The notes below the pieces were generated by a model that saw nothing but the letters and a program-made list of their open reading frames with translations, did no database searches and was not told the origin of the DNA. A stretch of DNA of 64,000 nucleotides from an uncultured Oscillospiraceae bacterium. GTDB lineage: Bacteria; Bacillota; Clostridia; Oscillospirales; Oscillospiraceae. Location: NCBI GenBank assembly GCA_934567355.1, contig CAKTJC010000014.1:1-64000 (forward strand), in the 5' to 3' direction. Position numbers and translations under genes: made by a program. Each line of letters starts with the position of its first letter. Within the stretch, counting starts at the first letter, position 1. Shown here piece after piece: positions 1 through 8,359 of this stretch.

Positions 1-74
<74 letters not shown>

Positions 75-78
<4 letters not shown>

Positions 79-108
79 CACCTGATTCTTTTGAATCAGG
101 TGCTTTTT
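75..108 (+). terminator. Rho-independent terminator of tRNA-Ala
   Basis: Stem GCACCTGATTC/GAATCAGGTGC with a TTTT loop, followed by a run of six T. A diverged version of the same hairpin follows the second tRNA fragment near 1569-1603, with paired changes that keep the stem. Confidence 0.85.
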
Positions 109-205
109 TGCGTTGGTAAATATTGTCTATGGGAAACAAGTGCCCAATATGTAGGTCGAAAACTGTCTACTTTTTAATGGTTTTCGACTTGCAAGTCCAA
201 AACTC

Positions 206-233
206 TTGACACTGTACGCTTCTGGGGTATAAT
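206..233 (+). promoter_or_regulatory. Sigma-70 type promoter for the DUF4143 ATPase
   Basis: TTGACA at 206-211 and TATAAT at 228-233 with a 16-bp spacer, both perfect consensus. A GGAGGTG ribosome binding site follows at 248-254, eight bases before the ATG at 262. Confidence 0.8.
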
Positions 234-261
234 AAAAGAAAAGCCATGGAGGTGTGCAGCA

Positions 262-1488
262 ATGTCGGAACTCATCAATCGCCCGGAATATCTGAAGCAG
301 CTCATTCAAAACCGAGATGTGGATTTGGTAAAAATCGTCACCGGCATCCGCAGATGCGGCAAATCGTCCCTGTTAGAGCTGTACCATCAGTATCTTCTGG
401 AGCAGGGCGTCGCGGAATCTCACATTATTCATATGAACCTGGAGTCTCTGCGCTACCGGACGCTTTCCGATTATCTTTCCTTCTATGACGATGTCAGCAA
501 AAAAATCCCGGATGGCGGAAAAACCTATCTGATTTTCGATGAGCTGCAAGCGGTAAGCCACTGGGAAAAGGCAATCGAATCCTTCCGGCTGGACTACGAT
601 GTGGATATTTACATCACTGGCTCCAATGCCTATCTGCTGTCCACGGAGTTCTCCACCCTGCTTTCCGGGCGATATGTGGAAATTCGGATGCTGCCTTTGT
701 CCTTCAAAGAATTTCTGACCTTCTACAGCTTTGACCAGACTGCCACTTTGGAAGAAAAATTCCAGAAGTATTTGCAGTTCGGCGGTATGCCCATTCTGCG
801 GGAATACCAATTCAATGAAGCCCGGAGTAATCAGGCGCTGGAAGGTATCTATTCCACTGTTGTGCTGCGTGACGTCCTACAGCGCAACGAAGGGGCCGAC
901 CAGGCGATGCTTCAGAAAGTCATACTGTTCCTCTGCTCCAATATTGGCAGCATCAACTCCCCCAGCAGCATCGGAAATGTCCTGTACAACGAAGGGGATA
1001 TTCGCGGACGGAATGTTGCGGGGAAAACCGTTGAGAAGTATATCTCCATGCTTCGCAGTGCCTATATTTTCTTCTCTGTCGGGCGCTATGACGTGAAGGG
1101 AAAACAGCTGCTGAAAACGCTGGGCAAAAACTATATTATCGACATGGGCTTCCGGAATATGCTGCTTGGCTATCGGGACGCGGACCGCGGGCATATTCTG
1201 GAAAACATTGTCTATCTGGAGCTGCTTCGCCGGGACTATCGGGTCTATATCGGAAAGGTGGGCGAAACGGAGGTAGACTTTGTAGCAGAAAAGCCGGACG
1301 ATAAAGTGTATATCCAGGTAATGGAGAGTATGCTTTCCCCGGAGACCCGGGAGCGGGAGCTGCGGCCTCTGCAAATGATCCCGGACAACTACGAAAAAAT
1401 TGTTTTGTCCATGGATCGGGACTTCATCAAATCCTATGATGGAATCAAATCTCTGAATCTTCCCGATTGGCTGCTGGATAAAACGTAG
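262..1488 (+). CDS. AAA_14/DUF4143 family ATPase
   Basis: A 408-residue protein of the widespread AAA_14 plus DUF4143 family, cytoplasmic and of unknown biological role. Walker A is GIRRCGKSS at residues 28-36, Walker B is LIFDELQ with D93/E94, and a sensor-like ITGSNA segment follows near residue 117. The C-terminal part after about residue 200 is the DUF4143 region and ends in a beta-rich stretch (ETEVDFVAE...VYIQV) that recalls PD-(D/E)xK nuclease folds, though catalysis cannot be claimed. It has its own consensus promoter and lies alone between an intact tRNA-Ala gene and a decayed copy of that tRNA, which suggests acquisition as a cargo gene. The TAG stop is followed at once by the degenerate tRNA region. 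Confidence 0.85.
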   Translation: MSELINRPEYLKQLIQNRDVDLVKIVTGIRRCGKSSLLELYHQYLLEQGVAESHIIHMNLESLRYRTLSDYLSFYDDVSKKIPDGGKTYLIFDELQAVSHWEKAIESFRLDYDVDIYITGSNAYLLSTEFSTLLSGRYVEIRMLPLSFKEFLTFYSFDQTATLEEKFQKYLQFGGMPILREYQFNEARSNQALEGIYSTVVLRDVLQRNEGADQAMLQKVILFLCSNIGSINSPSSIGNVLYNEGDIRGRNVAGKTVEKYISMLRSAYIFFSVGRYDVKGKQLLKTLGKNYIIDMGFRNMLLGYRDADRGHILENIVYLELLRRDYRVYIGKVGETEVDFVAEKPDDKVYIQVMESMLSPETRERELRPLQMIPDNYEKIVLSMDRDFIKSYDGIKSLNLPDWLLDKT

Positions 1489-1496
1489 GGGCACAT

Positions 1497-1605
1497 TCCA
1501 GTATCGCTCGGGGAAGCGATTAATCGGCGCTCAAGAGGTCAGCGGTTCGATCCCGCTTATCTCCACCAAAAGTACCTGATTTTATTTGAAATCGGGTACT
1601 TTTCC
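1497..1605 (+). pseudogene. Decayed tRNA-Ala copy with its terminator
   Basis: Positions 1531-1572 repeat 37-78 exactly. Upstream of this, 1501-1530 still shows a worn match to the tRNA 5' half (GTAT.GCTC..GGGGA.AGCG, then GGC at the anticodon position), but the acceptor and D arms no longer pair. Downstream, GTACCTGATTT...AAATCGGGTAC is a hairpin homologous to the first terminator, with compensating changes in both arms. It is either an old tandem tRNA duplicate or the distal att end of a small integrated element; no integrase is present. Confidence 0.6.
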
Positions 1606-1620
1606 TATATTTCGGATACT

Positions 1621-1646
1621 AACCCCGGCTGCGTGCAGCCGGGGTT
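1621..1646. terminator. Hairpin downstream of the GH13 operon
   Basis: Perfect inverted repeat AACCCCGGCTG/CAGCCGGGGTT with a CGTG loop, 13 bp beyond the GH13 stop codon. There is no T run on the minus strand, so it is a candidate 3'-end hairpin and not a textbook terminator. Confidence 0.5.
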
Positions 1647-1658
1647 AAAGTTTGCTTT

Positions 1659-3281
1659 TTACCTGTCAGCCAGCACCGTGAAGCCGTACGGATCCATATA
1701 GCCGTCGCGGATGCCGGATTGCAGCAGGATGCTGCCGGTGAATTCCGGCGGCAGGACTGCCGGGCTGCTGCTGAAATTGCAGCAGACAATGACCCGGTCG
1801 CGGCCAAAGACGCGCTCGTATGCCAGAAGCTGCGGGTGCTCCGGCAGGAGCAGGTGGAATGTGCCGCGCAGCAGGGCGTTTTCGCGCTGGCGCAGTGCCA
1901 GCAGCTCGCGGTAGAAGCAGAGGATGGAATTGGGGTCGGCCTGCGCCTTGCGGACGTTGATGTCATGATAGTTGGGGTTGACCGCGATCCACGGCTGGCC
2001 GGTGGTAAAGCCCGCCTGCGGCGCATCCTCCCACTGCATGGGCGTCCTGGCGTTGTCGCGTCCTTTGTGCAGGATCCCGTTCCATGCCCAGGCTTCCCGT
2101 CCCTCTCTCCGCGCCTGTGCAAGCAGATTCAGGCTTTCCACATCCCGAAGCTCCGCCTCGGATCGGAAGGGGAAATTGGTCATTCCGATCTCCTCGCCCT
2201 GATAGAGGAAGGGTGTGCCGCGCAGCAGATACATGGCGGTGGCAAGCATTTTGGCACTCTGGACGCGCAGTGCCTCCGTCGCGGTGGAGCCGAAACGGGA
2301 GACCACGCGCGGCTGGTCGTGATTGCCCCAGAAAAGCGTGTTCCAGTCGATCGCCTCCTGCCAGCGCACGAGAATATCTTTGAATTTTTTCAGGTCAAAG
2401 GGAATCACATTCCATTTTCCGTCCTGACCGTCCACATCCATGAAGTCAAATTGGAACAGCAGATCCAGTTCCCGGCCGTCACCGACCACGGAATTGGCGT
2501 TTTGCGTGGTGACAAAGGTCGTTTCTCCCACGCACATGCACTGCCGCCCATCAAAGCAGCGGCGGCGCATTTCCCGCAGGTAGTCATGGAGCCGGGGCTG
2601 GAAGGCAAAGTACTCCGGCGTGAACACATAGCCCTCGCCCTTGCCGTCCGGGAGTCCCGGCGCTTTGGCAAGAGCACTGATGACGTCCATGCGGAAGCCG
2701 TCCACACCGCGATCCAGCCAGCGGTTGATCATGGCGTATATTTCCTCACGGAGCTTTGGGTTTTCCCAGTTCAGGTCGGGCTGCTTCTCGCTGAAAAGAT
2801 GCAGATACCACTGGCCGGAGGGCTCGTCATAGCTCCACGCCGAGGGCGTGAAGAAGGATGCCCAGTTGTTTGGCTCCTTCCCATCCTTTCCGTCCCGCCA
2901 GATGTAATAATCCCGATAGGGGTTGTCCCTGCTTTTGCGCGACTCCACAAACCATGCATGCTCGTCGGACGAGTGGTTGACCACCAGATCCATAATGAGC
3001 TTGATGTCGCGCCGGTGCAGCTCCTCTACCAGACGGTCAAAATCCTCCAGCGTGCCGAATTCCAACATGATTTTTTCGTAATCGCGGATGTCGTAGCCCA
3101 TATCCGCATTGGGGGAATCATACACCGGGCACAGCCAGACCGCCCCGATGCCCAGCCATTTCAGGTAATCCAGGCGGGAGAGGATCCCTGGGATGTCGCC
3201 GATCCCGTCGCCGTTGGAATCCTGGAAGCTGCGGGGATAGATCTGGTAAAAAACACGTTCCTTCCACCATTGTTCGCTCAT
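1659..3281 (-). CDS. malL: GH13 alpha-glucosidase, oligo-1,6-glucosidase type
   Basis: A 540-residue cytoplasmic glycoside hydrolase that should release glucose from the non-reducing ends of isomaltooligosaccharides or related alpha-glucosides. The order of GH13 motifs is complete: the N-terminal YQIYPRSFQDSNGDGIGD block typical of the oligo-1,6-glucosidase/trehalose-6-phosphate hydrolase group, DLVVNHSS near residue 98-105, GFRMDV with nucleophile D199, VGET with acid/base E253, and NHDQPR at 320-325. There is no signal peptide. It is the last gene of the seven-gene operon and starts on the base next to the YesL stop codon, so it is very likely co-translated. The neighbouring GH66 enzyme makes alpha-1,6-glucans the likeliest substrate. 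A maltose or sucrose specificity cannot be excluded. Confidence 0.9.
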   Translation of the reverse strand: MSEQWWKERVFYQIYPRSFQDSNGDGIGDIPGILSRLDYLKWLGIGAVWLCPVYDSPNADMGYDIRDYEKIMLEFGTLEDFDRLVEELHRRDIKLIMDLVVNHSSDEHAWFVESRKSRDNPYRDYYIWRDGKDGKEPNNWASFFTPSAWSYDEPSGQWYLHLFSEKQPDLNWENPKLREEIYAMINRWLDRGVDGFRMDVISALAKAPGLPDGKGEGYVFTPEYFAFQPRLHDYLREMRRRCFDGRQCMCVGETTFVTTQNANSVVGDGRELDLLFQFDFMDVDGQDGKWNVIPFDLKKFKDILVRWQEAIDWNTLFWGNHDQPRVVSRFGSTATEALRVQSAKMLATAMYLLRGTPFLYQGEEIGMTNFPFRSEAELRDVESLNLLAQARREGREAWAWNGILHKGRDNARTPMQWEDAPQAGFTTGQPWIAVNPNYHDINVRKAQADPNSILCFYRELLALRQRENALLRGTFHLLLPEHPQLLAYERVFGRDRVIVCCNFSSSPAVLPPEFTGSILLQSGIRDGYMDPYGFTVLADR

Positions 3282-3905
3282 TTACGTTTCCTCCTTAACA
3301 ATCAGATGTTCCAAAACCGGCATGGTGCCGCGCACCGCCGTAAAGCAGGGAAGCGACGCGCCCAGCAGCACAAGCCCGGGGAGCGTATACGGGAGCATCG
3401 TGCCCCCCACCGCTGCCAGCAGCAATGCCGCCAGCAGCCAGCCGAATGCATGTCCGCGAAAGAGAAGCACAAAGCTGTTCTTCATCGCCGCCCAGGGTGA
3501 CAGCTTTACCCGCGCATACATGCCATAGGCGAAGCAGGCGCAGAAAAACATCAGACAGCACCACAGCAGGCAAAAGACGGCACATGCGGTCAAAAGCGGC
3601 TGCTCCGCCGCGTTCTGGACATAAAACAGGCATCCGTAGCCCAATGCGGCCGGTGCCAGCGGAAAGAGCAGCCCCAGCGGAAGCGCTCCCGCCAGGCTTC
3701 CCCGAAAGGTACGGAAGAAGCTGCGGAACGGGTGGGGCTCCTCCAGAAGCAGCGCCTGGCAGCCGCGGGACAGGGCGGTCAGTGCCGCCGGAACGGTCAG
3801 CACCCCCGCACAGCACAGCAAAAAGAGCACATTGAGCACCATCAGGTGAAAGAGCTTTTGCCAGCACAGGCGGACAAAGCCGGTTTGCAGATACGGTTCA
3901 CGCAT
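3282..3905 (-). CDS. YesL-like (DUF624) membrane protein
   Basis: A 207-residue membrane protein with about five hydrophobic segments and the YesL/DUF624 N-terminal pattern (FHLMVLNVLFLLCCAGVLTVPAAL split across the first helix). Members commonly sit inside carbohydrate ABC operons of Firmicutes and their exact job is not settled. Its ATG at 3905 overlaps the end of the AraC gene by 8 bp, and its stop abuts the GH13 start. A second, better conserved YesL gene lies at 21935. An accessory role in sugar uptake is inferred from context only. Confidence 0.8.
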   Translation of the reverse strand: MREPYLQTGFVRLCWQKLFHLMVLNVLFLLCCAGVLTVPAALTALSRGCQALLLEEPHPFRSFFRTFRGSLAGALPLGLLFPLAPAALGYGCLFYVQNAAEQPLLTACAVFCLLWCCLMFFCACFAYGMYARVKLSPWAAMKNSFVLLFRGHAFGWLLAALLLAAVGGTMLPYTLPGLVLLGASLPCFTAVRGTMPVLEHLIVKEET

Positions 3906-4803
3906 ACGAGTGGCTCCTGACCTCCTTGTAATATTCCGTCGGGCTCATGCCGGTGGATTTCCGAAAGAGCTTGGAAAAATAATATCTGTCCTCGATGCCG
4001 ACCAGGTAGGCGATCTCCGAAAACGGAAGATCCGTGGTGGAAATCAGCTGCTTGGCATTGTTGATGCGCAGAATATTGAGATAGGTAAATACCGGCGAAC
4101 CGGTCAGCGAGGAAAACACCCGGTTGAGATAGTCAAAATTGGTTTCAAACAGCTCTTCGATTTCTGCGCTGGTCAGATGCTTGGTATAATTCTGGTTCAG
4201 GTAACGCAGAAGCTGCTCTGCGATCACATCGGATTTGCGGATTTTTCTGCCCGGGGCGCTGTTGCGGGACAGCAGGTGCTCATGCGCCGTCTGGAGCAGG
4301 AAGCTGTGCAGCAGGGTGGATGTCCTGCGCTTGTAGTCGTCCTCGCGGCTGTCGTAGCAATCCACGGCGGCGCGGAGCTGCGCCTTGAATTCCCCGCCGG
4401 TCAGACGGAACTGCTTGGGCAGATACGTCGTGGGCGGCGTGGGGTCGACTGCCTCAAGATTATAGCCGACGAGGCTCTTTTTGCGCTTTTCCGCCAAAAG
4501 GGCAATCGCCTGCCGCTCGTCCTCCGCGCGCTGCATGTCCGGGTGGGTGAAGTGGGCATAGTAGTAGTCGCAGGCTGCTCTCTGGTAGCCCTCGTGGGTC
4601 AGCCCCGGCTCCAGCAGGAAAAAATCTCCTGCACTTAAGTGATAGCGCACCCCGCCTTCCTGCAAATACAGATTGCCGTCCCGAATGACGTACAGCACCC
4701 ATTCGTTGATGCACCGGGAAAAATGGATCCACGGCTCATTATATCGTATCTGCCCCAGCATCCGAACCTTCGGGAGCAGATCTGCATTGTAGGAAAACAG
4801 CAT
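3898..4803 (-). CDS. AraC family transcriptional regulator of the alpha-glucan operon
   Basis: A 301-residue regulator with an N-terminal cupin-like sugar-sensing half and a C-terminal pair of helix-turn-helix motifs (EIAYLVGIEDRYYFSKLFRK, then GMSPTEY). The open frame extends upstream into the GH66 gene, but the ATG at 4803 is preferred because GGAGG lies seven bases before it; an ATG at 4809 is too close to that site. The GH66 TGA stop lies two bases upstream of the start, so the regulator is translationally coupled to the enzyme and should rise with the operon, as in positive feedback. It probably activates the binding-protein promoter near 9650. Confidence 0.85.
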   Translation of the reverse strand: MLFSYNADLLPKVRMLGQIRYNEPWIHFSRCINEWVLYVIRDGNLYLQEGGVRYHLSAGDFFLLEPGLTHEGYQRAACDYYYAHFTHPDMQRAEDERQAIALLAEKRKKSLVGYNLEAVDPTPPTTYLPKQFRLTGGEFKAQLRAAVDCYDSREDDYKRRTSTLLHSFLLQTAHEHLLSRNSAPGRKIRKSDVIAEQLLRYLNQNYTKHLTSAEIEELFETNFDYLNRVFSSLTGSPVFTYLNILRINNAKQLISTTDLPFSEIAYLVGIEDRYYFSKLFRKSTGMSPTEYYKEVRSHSYA

Positions 4804-4805
4804 GC

Positions 4806-6416
4806 TCATTCCTCCATTGTGACCCAGACCGCCGTCCAGTACTCCAGGCGCGGAATCTCGGCGGTATAAATTCTGCCCTGCGGTGTCCGGCAATAGGTCA
4901 CCGGCAGCGGCTGTGCCTGCAGCGATGCGCCGTCCGGCGAGGCGGCATATATGCCCGAAATCGGGCGATCGAGCCGCAGGTGGAGCTTCAGATGCTCCAC
5001 AGCCGCCGGCTGCTGCTTCGCCTGGTTCCACTGCCCGTCATTTCCGCGCAGGTTGATGAAGTGGATCGTCAGGCGGCGCGCCCCCTCGCGGATGATGCTC
5101 CAGACGGTATTGTCCGCGCCATCCGTGGAAAACGTGCAGCCCTCCGCCTCAAATACAATATCCTCGTTGATCCCCCCGGCGGCGGTGCGTCCGATGTCCG
5201 TCCCATCGTCCAGATACAGCAGCGCAGCGTAGCGCACCAGAAAGTCGCAGTATTTCTGCACCACCGGCAAAAATTGTGCACGAAGCGGGGCATAATTGAC
5301 ATAGTAACTGTCGCGCAGGATGCTCTGCTCCTCGCCCAGCACCAGCTGCGTTCCGCCCGAAGCGGATATTGCCGCCCAGCACAGCCGGAAGGCACGCTCG
5401 GCCCCCGCCGGATCTGCGGACAAAAAAGGCTTGAGGTAGGCGGCCAGCACCACCTGCTTGCCGGAGCAAAGGCGCGCCTGCCGGATCAGGGTATACAGAT
5501 CCTGGTAGCGTTCATTGGGCGGCCATACCTCGATGTAAACGGCATCCTGCCTCGTTTTTGCCACGGCCTCCATGGGCCAGTTGTTCACGGCGTTGAAAAT
5601 TACGCCGCTGTCGGGATCCTCCCGGCGGACGATCTCGGCCGCCCGGTCGATCAGGCCGGAAAGCGCCTGCGCCAGATCCACCGGGTGCCCCTCCCCATCC
5701 CAGACCTGTTTGGGGAAGCCGTAGGTGTCCATATGGATCCCGGAAAAGCCCAGGGCGATCGCCTGCCGGTATTCTTCCAGAATGTGTGCCGACCAGCCGC
5801 AGTCCTGCGAGACGTTCATATAATACAGCCAGTCGGCAAAGGTCATGGGCTTGCCGTCCATGGTGTACATTCCCCACTCCGGGTGCTCCCGGAAGAGCTC
5901 TTCACTGGAGGCGTAGACCGCACCGTAGGCAATGGGGCGGATGCCTGCCTGTTTGCATGCCTCGATCTTTTTTTCAATCACCGAGAGGTCGGTCTGCCGC
6001 CCCAACGGATCCAAAAACTGCGTCTGCGGCGGGATCAATCGGTCGTGCCGGTACATCCAGTCGTAAAACTGCACCGCGTTGAGATGCAGGTCACAAATCC
6101 ATTCCACATCCTCCACCTGCGCATCCTGCGGGGAAAAGTCGGATAGGAATGCGTAGCGCGTCACCGCGCGTGCATCATCAACAATGTCAAAGGCGCCCTC
6201 CCAGTGTTCGCCGCCGACTTCAATGCCGACGCCGTAGCTGCCTGCCGGAAGCTGCCGGAGCAGAAGCAGCTGCCCCTGCGCGCAGCATACACAGCTGCAC
6301 GCCTGTTCCAGGCAGTACACATGAACATGTGCCGTATTCGCTTCCATAGGCAGACGAATGCAGACGTCCTGCCCCGTAAGATACTGCGCACGGTCAAATT
6401 CGCATTTCAGGCTCAT
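4806..6416 (-). CDS. GH66 dextranase/cycloisomaltooligosaccharide glucanotransferase-like enzyme
   Basis: A 536-residue enzyme of glycoside hydrolase family 66, which cleaves or transfers alpha-1,6-linked glucans. The N-terminal beta-sandwich (about 1-90) leads into a TIM barrel with GIHMDTYG, where D230 is the expected nucleophile, and YIEVWPP, where E296 is the expected acid/base. Characterised dextranases are exported, but no signal peptide is visible here, so the enzyme should act in the cytoplasm on imported linear or cyclic isomaltooligosaccharides. The start at 6416 overlaps the upstream permease stop by ATGA. Next to an oligo-1,6-glucosidase this makes a coherent two-step intracellular pathway. 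Confidence 0.85.
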   Translation of the reverse strand: MSLKCEFDRAQYLTGQDVCIRLPMEANTAHVHVYCLEQACSCVCCAQGQLLLLRQLPAGSYGVGIEVGGEHWEGAFDIVDDARAVTRYAFLSDFSPQDAQVEDVEWICDLHLNAVQFYDWMYRHDRLIPPQTQFLDPLGRQTDLSVIEKKIEACKQAGIRPIAYGAVYASSEELFREHPEWGMYTMDGKPMTFADWLYYMNVSQDCGWSAHILEEYRQAIALGFSGIHMDTYGFPKQVWDGEGHPVDLAQALSGLIDRAAEIVRREDPDSGVIFNAVNNWPMEAVAKTRQDAVYIEVWPPNERYQDLYTLIRQARLCSGKQVVLAAYLKPFLSADPAGAERAFRLCWAAISASGGTQLVLGEEQSILRDSYYVNYAPLRAQFLPVVQKYCDFLVRYAALLYLDDGTDIGRTAAGGINEDIVFEAEGCTFSTDGADNTVWSIIREGARRLTIHFINLRGNDGQWNQAKQQPAAVEHLKLHLRLDRPISGIYAASPDGASLQAQPLPVTYCRTPQGRIYTAEIPRLEYWTAVWVTMEE

Positions 6417-7282
6417 CCCTTCACCGCCCCCTGTGTCAGTCCGCCCACGACCATTTTGCGCTGGAACAGGATGAAGAGCAGAACCACCGGAATAAGCGCC
6501 AGCAGCGAAGCGGCAAATACCCATTCCCAGCGGGTGGCATACTGCCCATTGAGCCGCTGAAGCAGGAGCGGAAGCGTGATCATTTTCTCATCCGCACCTA
6601 CAAGCACCTTGGCGGTAAAGTATTCCTCCCAGAAACCCTGGAAGGCAAAAATCGTCATAGTGCCGATGGCGGGGGTTGACAGCGGCAGCATCACCCGGAA
6701 GAAAATTGCACCGTTCCCGCCGCCGTCCACGATCACGGATTCCGACAGGCTGTCCGGCAGGCTGCGGAAGAAATTTCGCAGAAAGAAGGTATGCCCGCAT
6801 ACATTGGTGGCCACATACACAAGGATCAGCCCCGCCCGCGTCCCGATCAGCCCGTTGGGCATGCCGGGCAGGCGAATTCCCTTCAGAATCAGAAACTGCG
6901 GAATGATGTTCAGAAAGCCCGGCATCATCAGCGTGAAGAGATAGAGCCAGAAGATCTGCTCGCGCCCCGGAAAGCGGATGCGCGCAAAGCCATAGGCCGA
7001 CAGCGTGGAGACGAGCACCGAAACCGCCACCGTCAGGCAGGTGTTGATCACGCTGTTGCGGACGGCAACGGGGAAAATGTCCATTTGAAGAATATGCTTA
7101 TAGGCTGAAAAATCCAGCCTTGTGGGAATCAGCTTCGGCGGATAGGGAAGCACATAGCTGAATTCTTCAAAGGAATTTGTGATCATGAAGAGAAACGGAA
7201 CGGAAAAAATCAGCAGCGCGCCGATCAGCAAGATCCACAGAAGGATCTGACCCAGCCGCTCGGATGTCTTTTTGCTTTTCAT
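6413..7282 (-). CDS. Carbohydrate ABC transporter permease, MalG type (CUT1)
   Basis: A 289-residue inner-membrane permease with six hydrophobic segments and the cytoplasmic EAA loop SESVIVDGGGNGAIFFRVMLP that docks the ATPase. It pairs with the MalF-type permease two bases upstream and the binding protein. No dedicated ATPase gene is in the operon, as is common for CUT1 systems of Firmicutes that share one MsmX-type ATPase encoded elsewhere. It overlaps the GH66 start by four bases. Confidence 0.92.
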   Translation of the reverse strand: MKSKKTSERLGQILLWILLIGALLIFSVPFLFMITNSFEEFSYVLPYPPKLIPTRLDFSAYKHILQMDIFPVAVRNSVINTCLTVAVSVLVSTLSAYGFARIRFPGREQIFWLYLFTLMMPGFLNIIPQFLILKGIRLPGMPNGLIGTRAGLILVYVATNVCGHTFFLRNFFRSLPDSLSESVIVDGGGNGAIFFRVMLPLSTPAIGTMTIFAFQGFWEEYFTAKVLVGADEKMITLPLLLQRLNGQYATRWEWVFAASLLALIPVVLLFILFQRKMVVGGLTQGAVKG

Positions 7283-7284
7283 GC

Positions 7285-8232
7285 TCAGCCCTCCTGCTCT
7301 TGCTTGTCAAGCTTCAGCGTCCTGTTCAGGACGACCGTCAGCACCACAATGGTCACGGCGGAAATCATGCCGATGGCAGAGGCCTCGCCGAATTCAAATT
7401 GATTGAAGGCCTTGTCATAGAGCAGGTATTGCAGGGTGGAAGTCTTTCCGCTGGGATTGCCGCCGGTCAGCATCATCACCTGGATGAACACATTGAACGA
7501 GCCGATGATCATGTTCACCATCACGTAGAACGTCGTCGGGCGCAGACTGGGAACGGTGATGTGCCAGAACTTTGCCCACATGCCCGCGCCGTCCAGCTCC
7601 GCCGCCTCATAGCGCTCCTTGGGGATCCCCTGGAGCGCCGCCAGATAGATGAGCATTGCCCAGCCCATGTTTTTCCAGATGCCCATGAGCCAGATCGCCG
7701 CATTGCCCGACCACTCCCGCAGGAGCCAGGGAACGTAGTCGTCCATCAGGTGCAGTACATCCACAAGGATGTAGTTGATCAGGCCGCGGTTGGAGTTATT
7801 GAACATGTACTGGAATACCAGGCTGACAATGACCCAGGAGGTGATTACCGGCAGATAAAATCCAACGCGGAAGATCCCCTGCCCGCGCCGCAGGTTGTTG
7901 ATCAGATAGGAAAACAGCATCCCGCCCAGCAGGATGAAGGGAACCGTAACAAGGGCGTAGAGAAAATTGTTGCGATAGGCGTACCAGAAGCGGGAGCCCC
8001 CGGACAGCACCTTCCGGAAATTTTCCAGCCCCAGGAATGTAATCTTCCCCTGTACGATCTGGTATTCCGACAGGGCGATGCGAACCGTGAAAATGAGCGG
8101 ATAAACCACAAATGCCATAACCAGGATCAATCCCGGAAGAATAAACGGCAGTGCGTTCAGCCAGCCCCGGGCGCCCCTTCGCGCAGCCTCGGCACGGCTG
8201 GGGCGCAGGCAGGCTTTTCCGGCAGAAACCAT
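7285..8232 (-). CDS. Carbohydrate ABC transporter permease, MalF type (CUT1)
   Basis: A 315-residue permease with an N-terminal basic stretch, six membrane segments and the EAA loop YEAAELDGAGMWAKFWHITVP. The ATG at 8232 is chosen because AGGAG lies eight bases before it; the frame stays open upstream but runs through the intercistronic hairpin. It forms the transport channel with the MalG-type partner directly downstream. Confidence 0.92.
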   Translation of the reverse strand: MVSAGKACLRPSRAEAARRGARGWLNALPFILPGLILVMAFVVYPLIFTVRIALSEYQIVQGKITFLGLENFRKVLSGGSRFWYAYRNNFLYALVTVPFILLGGMLFSYLINNLRRGQGIFRVGFYLPVITSWVIVSLVFQYMFNNSNRGLINYILVDVLHLMDDYVPWLLREWSGNAAIWLMGIWKNMGWAMLIYLAALQGIPKERYEAAELDGAGMWAKFWHITVPSLRPTTFYVMVNMIIGSFNVFIQVMMLTGGNPSGKTSTLQYLLYDKAFNQFEFGEASAIGMISAVTIVVLTVVLNRTLKLDKQEQEG

Positions 8233-8307
8233 AGTGCTTCTCCTTTCCAAAGGGGGACGGATGCGCCGTATCTGCGGCGAGTGCCCCCCTGACAGGTCAT
8301 AGGCCAA

Positions 8308-8338
8308 AGGCCGCAGAACCCCGCCGGTTCTGCGGCCT
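8308..8338 (-). terminator. Intercistronic hairpin between binding protein and permease genes
   Basis: Stem AGGCCGCAGAACC/GGTTCTGCGGCCT, a perfect 13-bp inverted repeat with a five-base loop, between the binding-protein stop (8360) and the MalF start (8232). Such hairpins stabilise the upstream mRNA or thin out readthrough, giving excess binding protein. No T run follows on the minus strand. Confidence 0.7.
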
Positions 8339-8359
8339 CTGGAATTTCTTGTGTCTGAA

